Source: Roseburia sp. (GTDB lineage Bacteria > Bacillota > Clostridia > Lachnospirales > Lachnospiraceae). Taken from it: a stretch of DNA of 64,000 nt. The stretch spans positions 197,179 through 261,178 of the forward strand of contig JAMPFC010000001.1 in NCBI GenBank assembly GCA_023664685.1, read 5' to 3'. Within the stretch, counting starts at the first letter, position 1. Each line of letters begins with the position of its first letter. This document shows positions 24,743 to 33,708 of this stretch, piece after piece. A model generated the notes under the pieces. The model worked only from the letters and a program-made list of their open reading frames with translations. It had not been told where the DNA came from and did not search any database. The position numbers were made by a program, and so were the translations under genes.

Positions 24743-26239
24743 TTAAACGAGATCTTTGCGGCTGACAAGCCCGGTCATTTTAAAGACAACAAAGGCGAGG
24801 AGAAATGCCGGAAGGATGGAAATAAGAAGCCATATGTCTTTTTCTGCATTCAGGGAGAGACATATTTTCTGCACAAAAAAGCGGCAGACCATAAGGAAAA
24901 AGGAGAGGCAGAGAAACGGAAAAACAAGCCATTTTCCAAGAAAAATTTCCGTATAACCATTTTGGATCAAATAAATGCCATCTAACAGGCTGATGATGAT
25001 CTGGCTTAATAAAAGCCCGAGTAAATAGCCATACACGCCATATACCGGCGTGATAAATACAAGAAACAAAATCCGCACAAATAACCCGAGAATGGTGTTG
25101 CGGAACGTGATATATGTTTTTGACAGACCGTTTATGATACTCGACAGGGTGGTTGAAACATAGATAAAGGGACAGATGACAGCAAGAAGCGTAAGCAGCT
25201 TCCCGGCATTTTCACTGTGGAAAAAAGCGACGCCGATCATTTTTCCAAAAAGCAAAAATACTGCTGTCGCCATGCAGCCAAGAAGCAGGGAGTATTTGAT
25301 CGTGATGCGTGTCGTGTGCTGGATCTTTTCCCTATTTTTCTCGTTATCTGCTTTGGAAATTTCTGGGAGTAGCAAAACAGAAAGCGAGTTTGTGATCGTA
25401 CCGGGAAACATGATAAAGGGAAGGACGATTCCGGTTATGACGCCATAGAGTGCAAGCGACTCATCGTGGGGGAGACCGTAGCGCGTGAACATGATCGGTA
25501 TAAGCACAGATTCAAAACTAGAGAGCAGGGAAATGACAAGTTTTGTCCCGCTGAGTGGGATTGCCTGACGCAAAAGAGCGCCGGCAATTTTTCTTTTTGT
25601 CAGGGTAAGGACTCCGGTTTCCTTTCCTTTTGTCCGTTTAAGACTGATGAGGTTATACAGATTGGAGGCAATTTCCCCGGCAATCAGGCCGCCTACTGCA
25701 ATCTTACTTGAAAATTCGCAGACAGCACTGGCATAGATCAGGAAGACAAACCCGACGCGGAACATCTGCTCAATCAGCTGGGTCAGCGCCGGTACTTTTG
25801 CCTCGCGCAGCCCGTAAAAATATCCGTTGATCATACTTGTCACGCCGCAAAACGGAAAGATAAACGCCAGTATTTTTAAGAGTGACGACGTTTTTTCCGT
25901 AAATAGCAGGTGGATGCTGATAAAATCCGAAAAGAAAAAAATACTGACAGAGAGCAGGATCGATACTGTCAAAGACAAAAGAATCCCTGTCCGTATCACT
26001 TTTTTTGAATATTTATAGTGCGGATTGGATACGAGCTGTGAGACAGCGGTCTGGAGTCCGGCGGCATACAGGGTAAAACAGATCGTGTAGACCGGAAAGA
26101 CAAGCTGATAGATCCCAAGCTCGGTTTCACCCAGTGTATTGGCAAGAAAGATCCGGTATAAAAATCCGATGACGCGGGTAAGGATCCCGGCGCCTGTGAG
26201 AAAGATCGTCCCTTTTAATATTTTTTCCTTCAAAACCAT
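24743..26239 (-). CDS. SpoVB/MurJ-type lipid flippase (MATE-like)
   Basis: This 498-residue polytopic membrane protein has about 14 helices and belongs to the polysaccharide-export branch of the MOP superfamily. The N-terminus KGTIFLTGAGILTRVIGFLY and the conserved GIYQLVFPVYTICFTLYAAG and GYFYGLREAKVPALTQLIEQ are typical of the SpoVB/YtgP/MurJ group, whose members move lipid-linked peptidoglycan precursors or other glycolipids across the membrane. Which one it is cannot be decided; SpoVB is involved in spore cortex. It is convergent with ligA, only 15 bp apart. Confidence 0.88.
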   Translation of the reverse strand: MVLKEKILKGTIFLTGAGILTRVIGFLYRIFLANTLGETELGIYQLVFPVYTICFTLYAAGLQTAVSQLVSNPHYKYSKKVIRTGILLSLTVSILLSVSIFFFSDFISIHLLFTEKTSSLLKILAFIFPFCGVTSMINGYFYGLREAKVPALTQLIEQMFRVGFVFLIYASAVCEFSSKIAVGGLIAGEIASNLYNLISLKRTKGKETGVLTLTKRKIAGALLRQAIPLSGTKLVISLLSSFESVLIPIMFTRYGLPHDESLALYGVITGIVLPFIMFPGTITNSLSVLLLPEISKADNEKNREKIQHTTRITIKYSLLLGCMATAVFLLFGKMIGVAFFHSENAGKLLTLLAVICPFIYVSTTLSSIINGLSKTYITFRNTILGLFVRILFLVFITPVYGVYGYLLGLLLSQIIISLLDGIYLIQNGYTEIFLGKWLVFPFLCLSFFLMVCRFFVQKICLSLNAEKDIWLLISILPAFLLAFVVFKMTGLVSRKDLV

Positions 26240-26265
26240 TCTCCCTTTTTCATTTTGCGGGCTTA

Positions 26266-26296
26266 GTAAAATCTATGTTTTTTGGTAAAATCTATG
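26266..26296. promoter_or_regulatory. Direct repeat pair in a divergent promoter region
   Basis: GTAAAATCTATG occurs at 26266-26277 and again at 26285-26296, 19 bp apart start to start. They lie between the divergent flippase gene and the acidic-repeat gene. A TTGACA box at 26320-26325 follows, with AT-rich -10 candidates 17-19 bp on. It is a possible regulator site pair, nearly two helix turns apart. Confidence 0.35.
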
Positions 26297-26396
26297 AATT
26301 TTTTTTAACATATTGTTTTTTGACATATTTTGTAGTATTATATTTATAACTGTATGTATGCGAAAATATGTTATTGTATGAAGGGATTGAATTGGT

Positions 26397-28541
26397 ATGG
26401 GAAAAGGTAGCATTGATTTGGGGCTTCCCACAGAGGATAAACCGGAATGGACGATATCTCTTGATTTTGTAGAGAAGGAAAATGAAAGAGAAGTCGAGGA
26501 GACGATTTCTCCAAAACCGGAGAGTATTCCGGCACCGGCGATGGGTGCGCCGGAACCCTCTTTTTCAAATCAGGGTTCTTCGGCATCGGCACTGGATTCC
26601 GGATTTATTTTGGATGGCGCTATTTCCTCACCTGCTTCACAGCCGGCGGAGGGAACCGGAGGACTTTCTGGGGCATTGGACGCTTCGAATACGACGATTC
26701 AGGCGCCACAGCAGACGCAGGAGGACTCGATCACTACGCTTGGCGGTGGGTTAGACGGAAATATTTCCTCGGATTTATCCGTTGCCAGTGACACGGTGTT
26801 GGGAGGCGGCTTGGATGTGGGTGAAGCCGGAATGTTAGGCACGCCGGATACGATGATACAGGCGCCTCAGCAGCCGCAGGAGGAGTCGATCACTACGCTT
26901 GGCGGCGGTTTGGATGTGGGTGAAGCCGCCGCAGTGGAACCAGAAGCGGTGGAACAGCCTGCGCAGACCGCTGTGCCGGATGAACTGGAGAAAGAAAAAG
27001 ATGAGGTGGAAGAGCGGTTGAACCATCTCGCAAATTCAATGGATGACTGGGAACAGTCAGAAAAAGCACTGAGCGAAGCGGCCGCTATGCTCTCTTCTGA
27101 GAAAAAAGCACCGGTGGGAGAAAATGAAGCGGATCTCAAAAATCTTTTTGAGCGGCTTGACATCTCGGACAATCTGAATCGTATGAATGCAACGGTTCAG
27201 GAGGATCTGGCGGATGTGATCGAGCAGACCAAAGAGGATGAGCTGCTTGAGGCAGAAAGTGTAATGCCTGATGTAGAACCGATCCAAACAGAAAGTGTTG
27301 CAGTTTCCGTAGAACCGATCCAAGCAGAAACCGCAGCTCCGTCTCCGGAACCGGCTGCTGCTCCGACCGGCGAGATGGAGATTACAAATGATATGTTTGA
27401 TCTTGGTATTGACTTATCCGAAGAAGATAATTTTTCAGATGAAAATATCGATCTTAATTCTTTTAAAGGAAGCATTGAAGATGCGGAGGAATTTAATGCA
27501 CCGCCTGAAAACAGCATTGATCTGGATGGGGGCGAAACCGCCTCGGGTTCTTCAAATTCGGGACTCGATATGTCAAATTTAGTAGCGGCGGCATTAAATG
27601 ATCTTTCCGGTGGTTCTACGCAACCGGCAGAAACTACTGAAACCATAGAACCGGCGGTCGAATCACAGCCAGAAACAGAGGAAAATACCCTTACGTTTGA
27701 TACCGGAATCGAGCCGGAGACGAACGAACTGGAAACGAACGAGCTAGAAATAAACGAACCGGAGACAAACGAGTTAAGCGAAGGCAGTCTTGAGTTTATG
27801 ACAGGGGCAGAAGAAATTCAGACAGAGAGCAGTCAGATTGAGAGCAGTCAAACTGAGAGCGGTCTGAGCGGTTTGGATGAAAGCGCCTTTACATTTGACA
27901 CCGGGGTCGAACCAGAGACAACTGAACTGGAGACAAACGAACCAGAAACAAACGAGCTAAGCGAAGGCAGTCTTGAGTTTAACGAACCAGATACAACTGA
28001 GCCGGAAATAACCGAACCGGCAGCAAATGAACCGGAAACAAACACAGCAAGAGGAGAAGACATCTCCGAATTTACAGTGCCACAGGAACCTGTGGATATG
28101 GGGCTGAAATTTGAGCCGGTTTATCCGGAGGAAGAGACGTCGTCCTCTTCGAATATCATCGACGATATCGCAGGCGATGATATTACTTCCATGATCATAG
28201 AAGATTACAGCGAGGTTCCAACGGTATCTGGTATCGAGAATAAATTAAACAAACAGGAAAAAGAAAAGAAACGAAACAAGAGTAAGGAAAGCAAGCAAAA
28301 CAAAGAAGATGGCTTTGCCTATTCACTGGAGGACATCCCCCAGAGTACAGAAGATCTTTCCCAGAATCCTGTCGTGGAGGCGGCGCTTGAGGCAGCGAAC
28401 GATATCATTGCCCGCAAAGAGGCTGCTGCGGCTAGAGAACCCGAGGAACCGACGCAGGCAAAAAGGCGAATGTCGACACAGCATATCGTACACAAGAACG
28501 GAAAGATGAAACGTTCGTACTATAAGCTGTTTTATGTCTAG
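26397..28541 (+). CDS. Large acidic low-complexity protein of unknown function
   Basis: This 714-residue protein has no signal peptide or membrane helix. It is rich in Glu, Pro, Ala, Thr and Ser and mostly disordered in appearance. Two internal repeats are seen. One includes SITTLGGGLD, near residues 115 and 165, each preceded by IQAPQQ. The other includes ETNELSEGSLEF, near residues 455 and 520. A coiled-coil-like stretch lies near 205-290 (ELEKEKDEVEERLNHLANSM). The C-terminus is different: basic, with STQHIVHKNGKMKRSYYKLF. An acidic body with a small basic tail suggests scaffolding or phosphorylation-dependent binding, which is inference only. The ribosome site is a weak AAGGGA. A terminator follows. 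Confidence 0.65.
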   Translation: MGKGSIDLGLPTEDKPEWTISLDFVEKENEREVEETISPKPESIPAPAMGAPEPSFSNQGSSASALDSGFILDGAISSPASQPAEGTGGLSGALDASNTTIQAPQQTQEDSITTLGGGLDGNISSDLSVASDTVLGGGLDVGEAGMLGTPDTMIQAPQQPQEESITTLGGGLDVGEAAAVEPEAVEQPAQTAVPDELEKEKDEVEERLNHLANSMDDWEQSEKALSEAAAMLSSEKKAPVGENEADLKNLFERLDISDNLNRMNATVQEDLADVIEQTKEDELLEAESVMPDVEPIQTESVAVSVEPIQAETAAPSPEPAAAPTGEMEITNDMFDLGIDLSEEDNFSDENIDLNSFKGSIEDAEEFNAPPENSIDLDGGETASGSSNSGLDMSNLVAAALNDLSGGSTQPAETTETIEPAVESQPETEENTLTFDTGIEPETNELETNELEINEPETNELSEGSLEFMTGAEEIQTESSQIESSQTESGLSGLDESAFTFDTGVEPETTELETNEPETNELSEGSLEFNEPDTTEPEITEPAANEPETNTARGEDISEFTVPQEPVDMGLKFEPVYPEEETSSSSNIIDDIAGDDITSMIIEDYSEVPTVSGIENKLNKQEKEKKRNKSKESKQNKEDGFAYSLEDIPQSTEDLSQNPVVEAALEAANDIIARKEAAAAREPEEPTQAKRRMSTQHIVHKNGKMKRSYYKLFYV

Positions 28542-28558
28542 TTTGCAGAATGTTTATA

Positions 28559-28586
28559 AGGCCCGCATTTTGCGGGTCTTTTTCTT
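28559..28586 (+). terminator. Intrinsic terminator
   Basis: GGCCCGC and GCGGGTC pair around a 4-nt loop, followed by a T-run. Confidence 0.75.
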
Positions 28587-28598
28587 GTGGCAGATGTC

Positions 28599-28627
28599 TT
28601 GACAAAAAGCAGGGAGGACGTTATAAT
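28599..28627 (+). promoter_or_regulatory. Consensus promoter of the isc operon
   Basis: TTGACA and TATAAT are perfect consensus boxes with a 17-bp spacer. Such a strong promoter fits a gene held down by a repressor. Confidence 0.85.
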
Positions 28628-28637
28628 GATTTTAATC

Positions 28638-28654
28638 CCGATAAAAATAATCGG
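28638..28654. promoter_or_regulatory. Candidate Rrf2/IscR operator
   Basis: CCGAT and ATCGG are perfect inverted 5-bp arms around 7 A/T bases. They sit about 5-20 bp after the expected transcription start. GGAATTAAATTAG follows, resembling Rrf2-family (CymR-like) boxes. Autorepression of iscR is inferred. Confidence 0.55.
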
Positions 28655-28707
28655 AATTAAATTAGTTGGAAATATTTTAGTATGATATAAAAAGGATTGG
28701 AGCTGTT

Positions 28708-29145
28708 ATGAAAATTTCCACAAAAGGAAGATATGGCCTTCGGGCGGTGATCGACATTGCCATACACGGTGAAAATGATCCCGTGTCCCTGAGCGATATT
28801 GCCATCCGGCAGGATATCTCCATCAGTTATCTTGAACAACTTATTGCAAAACTGAAAAAAGCGCATATTGTAACAAGTGTGCGGGGAGCAAAAGGCGGGT
28901 ATTCACTGGCAGCCCCGATGAATAAAATATCAGTAGGGGAAATCCTCCGGGCGCTTGAGGGGAATCTGTCCCCGGTAAACTGCTCAGAAGTGACGGAAAA
29001 TGGCAATCCATGCAAAGAATCCGAGCAGTGTATTACCAAGATCGTATGGCGGCGGATCAGTGACAGCATCAATAATGCGGTGGATAATCTTATGCTGTCC
29101 GACTTACTGGAAGAGACGATACCGCCAAAAAGCAGTGGATGTTAA
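28708..29145 (+). CDS. iscR: Rrf2-family regulator, IscR-like
   Basis: This 145-residue protein starts with MKISTKGRYGLRAVIDIAIH, typical of the Rrf2 family. A winged helix (ISISYLEQLIAKLKKAHIVT, SVRGAKGGYSLA) is followed by three cysteines (VNCSEV, NPCKES, EQCITK) in the spacing used to ligate an iron-sulfur cluster in IscR. It is expected to sense cluster status and repress iscS-iscU behind it. A palindromic site lies in its own promoter region. Confidence 0.9.
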   Translation: MKISTKGRYGLRAVIDIAIHGENDPVSLSDIAIRQDISISYLEQLIAKLKKAHIVTSVRGAKGGYSLAAPMNKISVGEILRALEGNLSPVNCSEVTENGNPCKESEQCITKIVWRRISDSINNAVDNLMLSDLLEETIPPKSSGC

Positions 29146-29191
29146 TAAAGGCAAAATATAAGCGAGAACTATGAAAGGAGTTTTCATCAAA

Positions 29192-30376
29192 ATGACTAGA
29201 TTTGTATATCTGGATAATGCGGCGACCACTTCGACCAAAAAGGAAGTTGTAGACGCCATGTATCCCTATTTTACCGAGAATTTTGGAAATCCCTCCAGTG
29301 TGTATGATTTTGCGGCAAAAAATAAAAAAGCAGTCAATGACAGCCGGCAGATCATCGCAGACGCACTTGGTGCCGACATCCGGGATATTTACTTTACCGC
29401 CGGCGGCACAGAGGCCGATAACTGGGCGCTGATCGCTGCAGCAGAAGCGTATGAGCAGAAGGGAAAGCACATCATCACATCAAAGATCGAGCATCATGCT
29501 ATCTTGCACACATGCGATTATTTGGAAAAACGCGGGTTTGAGATCACATACATCGATGTCGATGAGCAGGGGATCGTCAAACTCGATCAGTTGGAAAAGG
29601 CAATCCGTCCGGATACGATACTCATTTCCATTATGTTTGCCAATAACGAGATCGGTTCCGTTCAGCCGGTAAGGGAGATCGGTGCGATCGCAAAGGCGCA
29701 TGATGTGTTGTTCCATACCGATGCGGTACAGGCATTCGGGCAGCTTGAGATCAATGTGGCGGAAATGAATATTGATATGCTCAGCGCGAGCGGCCACAAA
29801 CTGCATGGCCCAAAAGGAATCGGTTTTCTGTATATCCGTAAGGGCTTAAAACTCCGTTCCTTCATACATGGCGGCGCGCAGGAGAGAAAGCGCAGGGCCG
29901 GTACGGAAAATGTGCCCGGCATCGTTGGATTTGGCGAAGCGGTTTCGATCGCGGTTTCCACAATGAAGGAGAGAACCGGGAAAGAAGCAGAGATCCGGGA
30001 TTATCTGATTGAAAAGATCGAAAAAGAAATCCCATACTGCCGCTTAAACGGACACCGGAGTAAACGTCTGCCAAACAACGTAAATTTCAGTTTTCAGTTT
30101 GTCGAGGGAGAATCCCTTTTGATCATGCTTGACATGGAGGGGATCTGTGCCTCCAGTGGCTCCGCCTGTACCTCTGGTTCGCTCGACCCGTCCCATGTGC
30201 TGCTTGCCATCGGGCTTCCGCATGAGATCGCCCACGGTTCTCTGAGACTGACGCTCAGTGAAGATACGACAAAGGAAGATGCGGATTATGTCGTTGACAA
30301 ATTGACCGGCATTGTGGAGAAGTTAAGGAGCATGTCTCCGCTGTATGAAGACTTTGTCAAGAAAAATACACATTAA
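29192..30376 (+). CDS. iscS: Cysteine desulfurase (IscS/NifS)
   Basis: This 394-residue PLP enzyme releases sulfur from cysteine for Fe-S cluster and other sulfur pathways. PLP-binding Lys203 is in SASGHKLHGPKG, the active-site Cys326 in SSGSACTSGSL, and the N-terminal YLDNAATT is typical. The start at 29192 is preferred over the ATG at 29171 because AAGGAG (29175-29180) lies between them and the family begins near here. It sits between iscR and iscU, an isc operon arrangement common in Firmicutes. Confidence 0.95.
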   Translation: MTRFVYLDNAATTSTKKEVVDAMYPYFTENFGNPSSVYDFAAKNKKAVNDSRQIIADALGADIRDIYFTAGGTEADNWALIAAAEAYEQKGKHIITSKIEHHAILHTCDYLEKRGFEITYIDVDEQGIVKLDQLEKAIRPDTILISIMFANNEIGSVQPVREIGAIAKAHDVLFHTDAVQAFGQLEINVAEMNIDMLSASGHKLHGPKGIGFLYIRKGLKLRSFIHGGAQERKRRAGTENVPGIVGFGEAVSIAVSTMKERTGKEAEIRDYLIEKIEKEIPYCRLNGHRSKRLPNNVNFSFQFVEGESLLIMLDMEGICASSGSACTSGSLDPSHVLLAIGLPHEIAHGSLRLTLSEDTTKEDADYVVDKLTGIVEKLRSMSPLYEDFVKKNTH

Positions 30377-30413
30377 TATCATTTTAATATAGATTGAAAG
30401 GATGGTTAGATCA

Positions 30414-30854
30414 ATGTATAGCGAAAAAGTAATGGATCATTTCAGCAATCCAAGAAATGTGGGAGAAATAGAAGACGCCAGCGGCGTCGGTACTGTCGGA
30501 AATGCAAAATGCGGGGATATCATGCGGATCTATCTGGATATTGATGACGATGGTATCATTAAAGACTGTAAGTTTAAGACATTTGGTTGCGGTGCCGCGG
30601 TGGCGACGAGCAGTATGGCGACAGAACTTGTAAAAGGAAAAACGATCCAAGAGGCGATGCAGGTCACAAATAAAGCGGTTATGGAAGCCCTCGACGGGCT
30701 GCCGCCGGTAAAAGTCCACTGCTCCTTACTGGCAGAGGAAGCAATCCATGCCGCCCTCTGGGATTATGCGGAAAAACACGGGATTGTGATCGAAGGCTTA
30801 GAAAAACCAAAATCAGATATACACGAGGATGAAGCGGACGAAGAGGAGTACTAA
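30414..30854 (+). CDS. iscU: Fe-S cluster scaffold IscU/NifU-like
   Basis: This 146-residue protein begins MYSEKVMDHFSNPRNVGEI. It carries the three cluster-ligand cysteines in GNAKCGD, FGCGAAVATSSM and VHCSLLAEEAIHAALWDY. The C-terminus has an extra acidic tail (DIHEDEADEEEY) that is not part of the core family. The start follows AAAGGA; an ATG 12 nt upstream has no site. It receives sulfur from IscS. It is convergent with the PHP phosphatase gene with a 4-bp overlap. Confidence 0.95.
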   Translation: MYSEKVMDHFSNPRNVGEIEDASGVGTVGNAKCGDIMRIYLDIDDDGIIKDCKFKTFGCGAAVATSSMATELVKGKTIQEAMQVTNKAVMEALDGLPPVKVHCSLLAEEAIHAALWDYAEKHGIVIEGLEKPKSDIHEDEADEEEY

Positions 30855-31687
30855 AATGTATGAAATACGGGCTTGCGCTCTACAAATGTTGTGTAGCGGC
30901 GAAAGCCTGTATTTTTTGCTATTTTTTCCGCATCGGCAAACCGCCCTGACAAAAGTTCGGGCGTATGGGCATCCGACCCAAACGTGATCCGCTCACCGCC
31001 AAGCTCTTTGTAGCGGTGGAGAACCTCCTCCCCCGGATTTGGCATCGGCCCGCCATTTTTATAACCGGAAGTATTGATCTCCAGAGAAATTTCTTTTTCG
31101 ATCAGAAGTTTTAATATTTCATCAATAATATCCGAAAACAGGCGGTAGGAATAAAGCTCATATCCGGACGGAGAGTAGCGCACGATATAATCTAAGTGTC
31201 CCAACGTATCAATATGAAGTTCTCCAAGCGATCTTACATTTTCATAAGTTGTCTCAAAATAGCGTAACAGTCCTTTTTTTTCGTCCCATGCCTCCCAGTA
31301 TTCCGGATAATAGGGATCCATATCATCAACAAGATGAATGGATCCGATCACATAATCAAACGATGGGTTCCGGCTCAACTCCAGATTTTCTTTCCATGCA
31401 TCCTCCTTAAGCCCGATCTCAACGCCACGAAAGAGTTCGATCTTCCCGCAGTATTTTTCCTTTAACTCAGAAAGACAGGCAAGATAACGCTCTACATCAA
31501 ACGTAAAGGGCGGGAGACCGTCCTCACTTTTCCAGTTGCTGTATGTGAGCGGAAAATGATAATCCATATGATCGGTAAACGTAATTCCCTCTAATCCGTT
31601 CTGAATGCCCTGTCGTACCATATGTTCCATCGGGGTTTCGCTGTCGGTGGAAAATGAGGTGTGTACATGTGCGTCGTAAGTGATCAT
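30851..31687 (-). CDS. PHP-domain histidinol-phosphatase family protein
   Basis: This 278-residue protein starts with YDAHVHTSFSTDSE and has TFTDHMD, the metal-binding HxH and downstream His/Asp of the PHP phosphoesterase fold. Further metal ligands appear in EVGIEIGL-like GVEIGLKE, IGSIHLVD, TLGHLDYIVR and FGSDAHTPE. This set matches the HisK/HisJ-type histidinol-phosphatase that makes histidinol. No other his genes are nearby, so a different phosphate ester is possible. The 3' end overlaps iscU by 4 bp in convergent orientation. Confidence 0.85.
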   Translation of the reverse strand: MITYDAHVHTSFSTDSETPMEHMVRQGIQNGLEGITFTDHMDYHFPLTYSNWKSEDGLPPFTFDVERYLACLSELKEKYCGKIELFRGVEIGLKEDAWKENLELSRNPSFDYVIGSIHLVDDMDPYYPEYWEAWDEKKGLLRYFETTYENVRSLGELHIDTLGHLDYIVRYSPSGYELYSYRLFSDIIDEILKLLIEKEISLEINTSGYKNGGPMPNPGEEVLHRYKELGGERITFGSDAHTPELLSGRFADAEKIAKNTGFRRYTTFVERKPVFHTF

Positions 31688-31747
31688 GGTGTTCTCCTTT
31701 CATCATGCATCTGCGCTGTATGTGATCTTTGCGATCCGCAGGAATAT

Positions 31748-33499
31748 CTACTGCCCAATCTCTGTAATATGGCTGATATCCGGGGAGGCGACCATCGAAT
31801 AATTTCGATAATATACGACAAATCCCGGCTTGCTGCCATTTGGTTTTCGGATGTTCTTTTTCTGTGTATAGTCGATCTCTACTTTTTCCGCATCTTTATT
31901 TCTGGAATAATAGGCGGCGAGGCTCGCAGCTTCTTCAAAGGTCGTCACCGGCGGCTCTTCATTGTTGCAAAGGATGACAACGTGTGAACCGGGGATCTGT
32001 TTTGCGTGGAACCACCAGTCGTTTCCTGTCGCAGTTTTAAATGTGAGCAGATCATTCTGATAGTTATTTTTCCCCACATAAATATCATATCCGTCAGAGG
32101 AAACGTAGTGGAGTGGTTTGTTTTTCGGAAGCGGCTTGCCATTTTTCCGGTCGTCCTTTTTGTGTCCCCGCATGTAGCCATTGTCGATAAGTTCCTGACG
32201 GATCAGGGTGAGATCATCCTCTTGTCTGGCGATATCAAGGGAAGTGAGGATGGTTTCCAGATGGTCGAGCGTTTCCTCTGTCTCCCGAATCTGGACAGTG
32301 AGCGCCTCATTTGTCCGCTTTAATTTATTATAACGCTTAAAGTATTTGTTGGCGTTTTCAGACAATGTGAGTCTAAGGTCAATGGGAATCCGCACCCGCT
32401 TATTATCATAGTAGTTCACACATTTTAAGGTTTTTTCACCGGGTTTAAGCTGATTGCCGTATGTGTTGATCAGCTCTCCATACACCCGGTAACGGTCTCT
32501 TCGTTCGGTAGCTTTTAACTGTTTGTTCTGGGAAACTAGTTTTTTCCGGTTCCGTTCAAGAAGCATCAGGATGTGCTTGCGGATATCCGTTGATTTTTGG
32601 TGGATGCGCTGGAGGGTTTCCCGTTCTCCATAAAAAGTTTCCACCGTAAGGCTCATGGAATCCAACTTCCGGTGTTCCAGTCCCTCGTACATCGTAAGGG
32701 GAACTGCCGCAAATTCAAGAGGCTTCTTTCCGTCAAAAATAATCTCCGGCTCAAACAGCCCTAGTTTGATATGTTCGCTCAGTGTCCGAAGCGTGCTTCT
32801 GAGCGCCGCGATCTGGTTGCCATTTAACGAGGCAAACGGGGCGTCCCCATCGATCCCGCTCCGGTAAGCGGCCTCCTGTGCGAGCGTAAAACTAAAACCG
32901 GTGAAATACTCGCACAGCCCTTTCGCAACGCTGACTGGCTGCGTGACCACATCTTCCATCCACTGCTCGGTCGTGAGTTCAAAGAGGTTGTGCTTTTGCT
33001 TCGTATTCGGGACAAAATATTTACGTCCCGGAAGAACTTCCCGGATCGAGCTGACAAGGGAGGAGATGCGCTTAACGCCGTCGATAATTCTTCCGTTCTC
33101 ATCGACAAAGATCAGATTGCTGTGTTTTCCCATGATCTCAACCATAAGGGATCTGTTGACCACATCGCCCAGCTCATTCAGATTTGCCAGTCCGATCTTG
33201 AGAACGCGCTCCATCCCAAGCTGTGATATTTCCGTGATCATTGCCCCATTTAAATGCTTTCTGAGCAGCATACAGAAATTCGGTGCGATGAACGGAGATT
33301 TTTTCGGGTTCTCCGTGAGATAAATAAGCGGGAGCGAAGCGCTTACCGAGAGGACGAGCCGGTGGTTTGTGCCTCCGTTTTTTATCGTCAGTAAAAGTTC
33401 ATCCAGTTCCGGCTGTGCGATCTTTTGAAGCCTGCCGCCAACCAACTGTTCTGAAAGCTCTTTTGTTAATGCTGCCATTGTAAATCCATCAAATGCCAT
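31748..33499 (-). CDS. rqcH: Rqc2/RqcH homologue (NFACT family)
   Basis: This 583-residue NFACT protein has an N-terminal domain (MAFDGFTMAALTKELSEQLV), a helix-hairpin and coiled-coil middle (RKKLVSQNKQLKATERRDRY and on), and a C-terminal NFACT-R domain with GYDIYVGKNNYQNDLLTFKT and the DWWFHAKQIPGSHVV motif. RqcH binds stalled 50S subunits and adds C-terminal alanine tails that mark nascent chains for degradation. Older annotations call it fibronectin-binding protein. GGAGG lies 8 nt before the ATG at 33499; an upstream in-frame ATG has no site. Confidence 0.94.
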   Translation of the reverse strand: MAFDGFTMAALTKELSEQLVGGRLQKIAQPELDELLLTIKNGGTNHRLVLSVSASLPLIYLTENPKKSPFIAPNFCMLLRKHLNGAMITEISQLGMERVLKIGLANLNELGDVVNRSLMVEIMGKHSNLIFVDENGRIIDGVKRISSLVSSIREVLPGRKYFVPNTKQKHNLFELTTEQWMEDVVTQPVSVAKGLCEYFTGFSFTLAQEAAYRSGIDGDAPFASLNGNQIAALRSTLRTLSEHIKLGLFEPEIIFDGKKPLEFAAVPLTMYEGLEHRKLDSMSLTVETFYGERETLQRIHQKSTDIRKHILMLLERNRKKLVSQNKQLKATERRDRYRVYGELINTYGNQLKPGEKTLKCVNYYDNKRVRIPIDLRLTLSENANKYFKRYNKLKRTNEALTVQIRETEETLDHLETILTSLDIARQEDDLTLIRQELIDNGYMRGHKKDDRKNGKPLPKNKPLHYVSSDGYDIYVGKNNYQNDLLTFKTATGNDWWFHAKQIPGSHVVILCNNEEPPVTTFEEAASLAAYYSRNKDAEKVEIDYTQKKNIRKPNGSKPGFVVYYRNYSMVASPDISHITEIGQ

Positions 33500-33593
33500 A
33501 TCTATTTCCTCCGTGATTGTCAACTTTTATTCAAAATTAACAATTTAATAATTTGATTATACTACATTGTTGTAGAAAAATCCAATACAATTC

Positions 33594-33622
33594 TTGACTT
33601 ATCTTGTCAAGTCATTTATAAT
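33594..33622 (+). promoter_or_regulatory. Promoter of the yicC-remA-gmk operon
   Basis: TTGACT and TATAAT are 17 bp apart, about 85 bp upstream of yicC. TTGACTTATC followed by TTGTCAAG gives a small inverted repeat (CTTGAC/GTCAAG) over the -35 region. Confidence 0.75.
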
Positions 33623-33708
33623 GATACGGAGTGCATAAGTGCGTTTTTTTGTTGTCCCTTTTTTGAAGGCGGTTTTTTAAAAGATCATGCACGGGAATGA
33701 GGCAGATT

